From Candidatus Eiseniibacteriota bacterium (GTDB taxonomy: Bacteria; Eisenbacteria; RBG-16-71-46): a DNA stretch of 9,039 nt. Location of the stretch: positions 1 to 9,039 of the forward strand of contig CAIXRL010000664.1 of assembly GCA_903921835.1 (NCBI GenBank), read 5' to 3'. Positions 6,978 through 9,039 of the stretch are shown here, in pieces. Within the stretch, counting starts at the first letter, position 1; every line of letters begins with the position of its first letter. Under the pieces are notes generated by a model. It worked only from the letters and a program-made list of their open reading frames with translations. It was not told the origin of the DNA and did not search any database. The position numbers and the translations under genes were made by a program.

Positions 6978-7038
6978 GTGAATGACGGGCGGCAGCGCGG
7001 GAGCCCGGACAGGTCCGGCCGCGGCCCGCCCGGGCATA

Positions 7039-7064
7039 CGCCCGCCACCGGTCCGTGGCGGGTG
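7039..7064. repeat. 8-bp perfect (10-bp with G-T pair) inverted repeat
   Basis: CCCGCCAC at 7041-7048 pairs with GTGGCGGG at 7055-7062 across a 6-base loop; a G-T and a C-G pair extend the stem to 7039-7064. A second hairpin, CGGGC/GCCCG at 7031-7044, overlaps it, so the two are mutually exclusive. It ends about 25 bp before the candidate -35 of the plus-strand gene. Confidence 0.45.
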
Positions 7065-7089
7065 CCAGCGCGCGGCGGCCGGCGGCCGA

Positions 7090-7119
7090 TTGCCTGCAAC
7101 GAGACACGGCATGTAGCAT
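7090..7119 (+). promoter_or_regulatory. Candidate promoter for the 7131 gene
   Basis: TTGCCT (7090-7095) and TAGCAT (7114-7119) are separated by 18 bp and each matches the consensus at four of six positions. Transcription would begin around 7126, only a few bases before the GTG at 7131, implying a leaderless or nearly leaderless mRNA. Support is modest. Confidence 0.35.
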
Positions 7120-7130
7120 CGAACTCAATC

Positions 7131-7673
7131 GTGCGCCCACTCATCTCCTTCCTCGCTTCCTTTCTCACTCCACTCGTCCTCGCCAGCGCCGCCACGGCGG
7201 CGCCTCTCGCCCCCGGCGCGGCGCTTCCGCCACTGCGCGGAGAGTTGCTCACCGGCCGGGACGCCCGGCTCCCCGATCTCACCCGCGGCAGGATCGCGCT
7301 GGTCGCGTTCGGCTTCACGCGCGGCTCGAGCAGGGACGTGGAAGCCTGGGTGAGACGTTTCAAGTCCGCACACGGCGCCGACACTTCCTTCACGTGGATC
7401 GAGGTACCGCTCATCAGTAGCGCCGTGGCGGGGCTGATGAAGCCGCTCATCCAGGGCGGCATGCGCAGAGGCACGCCCGAGACCGACCGCGCCCACGTGA
7501 TGACGGTCTGGGGCGCGCCGCGCGAGTGGAAGAACTGGCTCGAGTACGGCGCCCCCGACTCCGGATACATCGTCCTGCTCGACCGCGACGGATACGTGCG
7601 CTGGCGCGGCGTCGGGCCGCTGGACGACTCGCGCTGGCGGTCGCTGGCCGCCACGAGCGACGCGCTCCGCTGA
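7131..7673 (+). CDS. Secreted thioredoxin-fold protein, ATP10-like, without cysteines
   Basis: The 180-residue product begins with an apparent Sec signal peptide (residues 1 to about 23; hydrophobic LISFLASFLTPLVLASAA, cleavage near ATA-AP). Mature features are LPDLTRGRIALVAFGFTRGS (about 47-66), a basic middle segment, and SGYIVLLDRDGYVRWRGVGP (144-163). The first segment resembles the SCO/redoxin strand that normally precedes CxxC or CxxxC, and the last resembles the C-terminal block of ATP10, the mitochondrial F1Fo-ATPase assembly factor. Both expected cysteine positions are occupied by other residues, and the whole protein has no Cys, so disulfide chemistry is excluded. A chaperone or assembly role outside the cytoplasm is inference. 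GTG at 7131 is chosen because it directly opens the signal peptide; no Shine-Dalgarno precedes it. Confidence 0.7.
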   Translation: MRPLISFLASFLTPLVLASAATAAPLAPGAALPPLRGELLTGRDARLPDLTRGRIALVAFGFTRGSSRDVEAWVRRFKSAHGADTSFTWIEVPLISSAVAGLMKPLIQGGMRRGTPETDRAHVMTVWGAPREWKNWLEYGAPDSGYIVLLDRDGYVRWRGVGPLDDSRWRSLAATSDALR

Positions 7674-7695
7674 GGACCGCCGCCCGCCGCGCGAC

Positions 7696-8739
7696 TCAGG
7701 CCAGCCCGCGCCCCGTCACGAGGTACGTGGCGAAGCTCCCGAGCCAGTGCGTTCCGGCGTAGTGCACACCTCGAGCGCCCGCGAGACCTGCCACGCGATG
7801 GGAGAGCGCTGCCGCGGCGAGCGGTACGCGCAGCGGTTGGTCGGGCGCCAGGCCTGCGACCACACCCTCGAGCATCCACGCACGGCTCAGGTTCAGCCCG
7901 TCCAGGTGGGCGAACTTGCCGTCCGCCGGATCGGGCGAACTCACCGGCCGCAGCCAGCGCGCAAGATCGGCGGAGTCGGCCGCGGGCAGGAAGCGCGCAA
8001 GCCACGGCCCGAAGGCGTCCGGCGGCAGGACGCGCCGCAGCAGGTCGGCCTCGCCGAGGATCGGCGAGAGGAAGTCCTGCGCTGAAGGCTCATAGCGCAC
8101 CGGCGCGTCGCGGTCGCCACCACAGAGGCGCACGGACCGTTCGACGATGCGGGCGACCAGCTCCGGATGCCCCGCGTCACGCGCCCAATCGTGGAAGAGG
8201 CCGAGCGCGAACGCCGTCTGCGAGTGCTCGCCCGAGCGCACCAGCCACGGCAGCCTGCCGAGCCAGTCCATCATGCGCGAGGCGGCCAGGCGTTCGAGCG
8301 GCTCGAGCATCCCGCCCCAGTGCGCGGCGACCGCCTCGTCCCAGGTGCGCATCTCGGCCGCGAGCTGGAGCAGCCACGCCAGCCCGTACGGGCGCTCCCA
8401 CCCTTCCCGGCCGGGCGCGGAGAGAAACGCGCGCTCGGCCTGCAGGCGCGTCTCGGTCAGGCTGATCGCCAGCGCCGTACGCGCGCGGACCATCCACGGA
8501 GCATCGGGGTGGAGCCGGCAGGCCCGCGCGAGCGTCCAGTGGCCGTGCACGCTGCTGTGCCAGTCGAATGCTCCACGAAACGCGGGAGTCAGCACGCGCG
8601 GGGGCGCGACGTCCCCGTCACCCCCCAGTGTCAGCGACAGGTGATACGGGTACTCGCGCCCGATGGCAGCAAGTGCCATCTCGACGAACGGTGCGAGCTC
8701 GACGCCGCGCGGGGCCAGTTCCGTGGGTTCGGGTGCCAT
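7696..8739 (-). CDS. DUF2891 family protein
   Basis: The function is not known to me. The 347-residue product has the recurring motifs I associate with DUF2891: FDWHSSVHGHW at 58-68, RPYGLAWLL at 116-124, a GEHSQTAFALGL segment (170-181), EPSAQDFLSP at 217-226, HLDGLNLSRAWML at 278-290 and YAGTHWLGSFATYLVTG near the end. Conserved His, Trp, Asp and Glu set in many predicted helices suggests a helical-barrel enzyme, possibly acting on carbohydrate, but this is inference. There is no signal peptide. The ATG at 8739 is chosen because the frame upstream runs into the palindromic element at 8807-8973 and has no DUF2891 character. It converges with the 7131 gene, 22 bp apart, and no intrinsic terminator is visible between them. 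Confidence 0.85.
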   Translation of the reverse strand: MAPEPTELAPRGVELAPFVEMALAAIGREYPYHLSLTLGGDGDVAPPRVLTPAFRGAFDWHSSVHGHWTLARACRLHPDAPWMVRARTALAISLTETRLQAERAFLSAPGREGWERPYGLAWLLQLAAEMRTWDEAVAAHWGGMLEPLERLAASRMMDWLGRLPWLVRSGEHSQTAFALGLFHDWARDAGHPELVARIVERSVRLCGGDRDAPVRYEPSAQDFLSPILGEADLLRRVLPPDAFGPWLARFLPAADSADLARWLRPVSSPDPADGKFAHLDGLNLSRAWMLEGVVAGLAPDQPLRVPLAAAALSHRVAGLAGARGVHYAGTHWLGSFATYLVTGRGLA

Positions 8740-8773
8740 CGGTCGCACGCTATCATGCAGCGGCGGACGCGAG

Positions 8774-8794
8774 CCACGCCTTGCTGTGGCGTGG
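8774..8794. repeat. 7-bp inverted repeat upstream of the DUF2891 gene
   Basis: CCACGCC (8774-8780) and GGCGTGG (8788-8794) flank the 7-base loop TTGCTGT. It lies 35 bp before the DUF2891 start and 12 bp from the palindromic element. It could be an operator or leader hairpin; no clear promoter was found beside it. Confidence 0.4.
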
Positions 8795-8806
8795 ATCACC
8801 GCGAGC

Positions 8807-8973
8807 CTAGTGTCCTGTCCCAGGGGTAGCTTGACCACAAAGGCGGCCGATGTGCCTGGCCGGCAAGGCGCGACGACGAAGTCGTACCCATAGGATACGT
8901 CGAGGAGGAGCAACGCAGCCGGCCGCGCACAGCGGGCGCCGACTGCCAAGCGACTCCTGGGACAGGACACTAG
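8807..8973. mobile_element. MITE-like 167-bp imperfect palindrome with perfect 18-bp terminal inverted repeats
   Basis: The left end CTAGTGTCCTGTCCCAGG (8807-8824) is the exact reverse complement of the right end (8956-8973). Shorter matched blocks continue inward almost symmetrically: GCTTG/CAAGC (8829-8833 with 8947-8951), TGTGC/GCACA (8851-8855 with 8927-8931), GGCCGGC/GCCGGCC (8858-8864 with 8918-8924), CGTA/TACG (8883-8886 with 8896-8899). The apex is near 8890. The element could thus fold into one long imperfect hairpin. It has no room for a transposase and no convincing ORF. Both ends fall in CTAG, so a TA (or CTAG) target duplication fits, as in IS630/Tc1-mariner-type elements. That family assignment is inference and depends on finding copies elsewhere. 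Confidence 0.75.
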
Positions 8974-9039
8974 CCCGGAGTATTCATGAGCCCGCGGCCT
9001 ACGAGCGCGATCTGCACGTCATCCGCTGCGAAGCGCGCC
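8974..9039. other. Window end, unassigned
   Basis: Only 66 bases remain after the palindromic element. A minus-strand frame is open from the edge and stops at TAG (8972-8970) inside the element's terminal repeat; a plus-strand frame is also open. Neither can be identified from so short a piece. The first bases, CCCGGAGTATTCATGAG, are more AT-rich than the surroundings and loosely recall insertion-sequence ends. Confidence 0.3.

Larger units (their letters stand above)
6651..7130. other. 480-bp gene-free region between divergent genes, rich in inverted repeats
   Basis: No credible protein is encoded: open frames here are Arg/Ala/Gly-rich shadows. I recognised no tRNA, tmRNA, SRP RNA or RNase P core. 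It holds candidate promoters for recJ (6694-6722) and for the plus-strand gene (7090-7119). Several hairpin-forming repeats are present: CAAGGC/GCCTTG (6727-6741), CGCTCC/GGAGCG (6746-6759), CGGAGTCGT/ACGACTCCG (6947-6955 with 6969-6977) and CCCGCCAC/GTGGCGGG (7041-7048 with 7055-7062). There is also a 12-bp GC alternation at 6812-6823. None has the T-run of an intrinsic terminator. Confidence 0.6.

Noticed and set aside
6697..7140. 147-residue minus-strand frame in the recJ spacer
   Set aside because: Extremely Arg/Ala/Gly-rich, overlaps promoters and hairpins, and has no recognisable motif.
8807..8973. CRISPR repeat or tRNA/rRNA-type RNA gene
   Set aside because: There is only one copy, no repeat-spacer pattern, and no tRNA or rRNA landmarks; the symmetry fits a transposable palindrome better.

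Overview
The window is high-GC chromosomal DNA, roughly 70% G+C by eye, and mostly conserved housekeeping genes. Seven genes lie on the minus strand and read leftwards in the order recJ, rel, dtd, maf, rplM, rpsI, rpsB. The rplM-rpsI-rpsB order (L13, S9, S2) is what I associate with Bacteroidota and other FCB-superphylum lineages. With the high GC and the S2 N-terminus, this points to an FCB-type bacterium such as an Eisenbacteria-like or Gemmatimonadota-like lineage. That placement is inference; I see no rRNA or other decisive marker.

Layout: rpsB (cut by the window edge) occupies 1-426, rpsI 551-949 and rplM 961-1395. A TTGACA-type promoter lies at 1505-1532. maf (1621-2208), dtd (2205-2666) and rel (2663-4864) are joined by 4-bp stop/start overlaps (ATGA, GTGA). 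recJ (4887-6650) ends 22 bp before rel. recJ-rel-dtd-maf therefore looks like one operon for DNA repair, stringent response and nucleotide/tRNA quality control, followed by a ribosomal-protein unit with its own promoter. A gene-free stretch of about 480 bp (6651-7130) carries several perfect inverted repeats and plausible divergent promoters. It is followed on the plus strand by a small secreted, cysteine-free thioredoxin-fold/ATP10-like protein (7131-7673). A DUF2891-family protein (7696-8739) converges with it on the minus strand. The right end holds a 167-bp imperfect palindrome with perfect 18-bp terminal inverted repeats inside CTAG sites (8807-8973), which looks like a MITE.

The most striking observation is that the bifunctional Rel (RelA/SpoT) gene is broken by one in-frame amber codon at 4121-4123. 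It replaces the conserved Lys of the synthetase GRPKH motif, and the rest of the protein continues in the same frame. If real, only the ppGpp hydrolase (HD) part would be made. It could also be a single-base error. The second most interesting item is the palindromic element. No clearly new multi-gene system is visible; most of the window is ordinary core genome.
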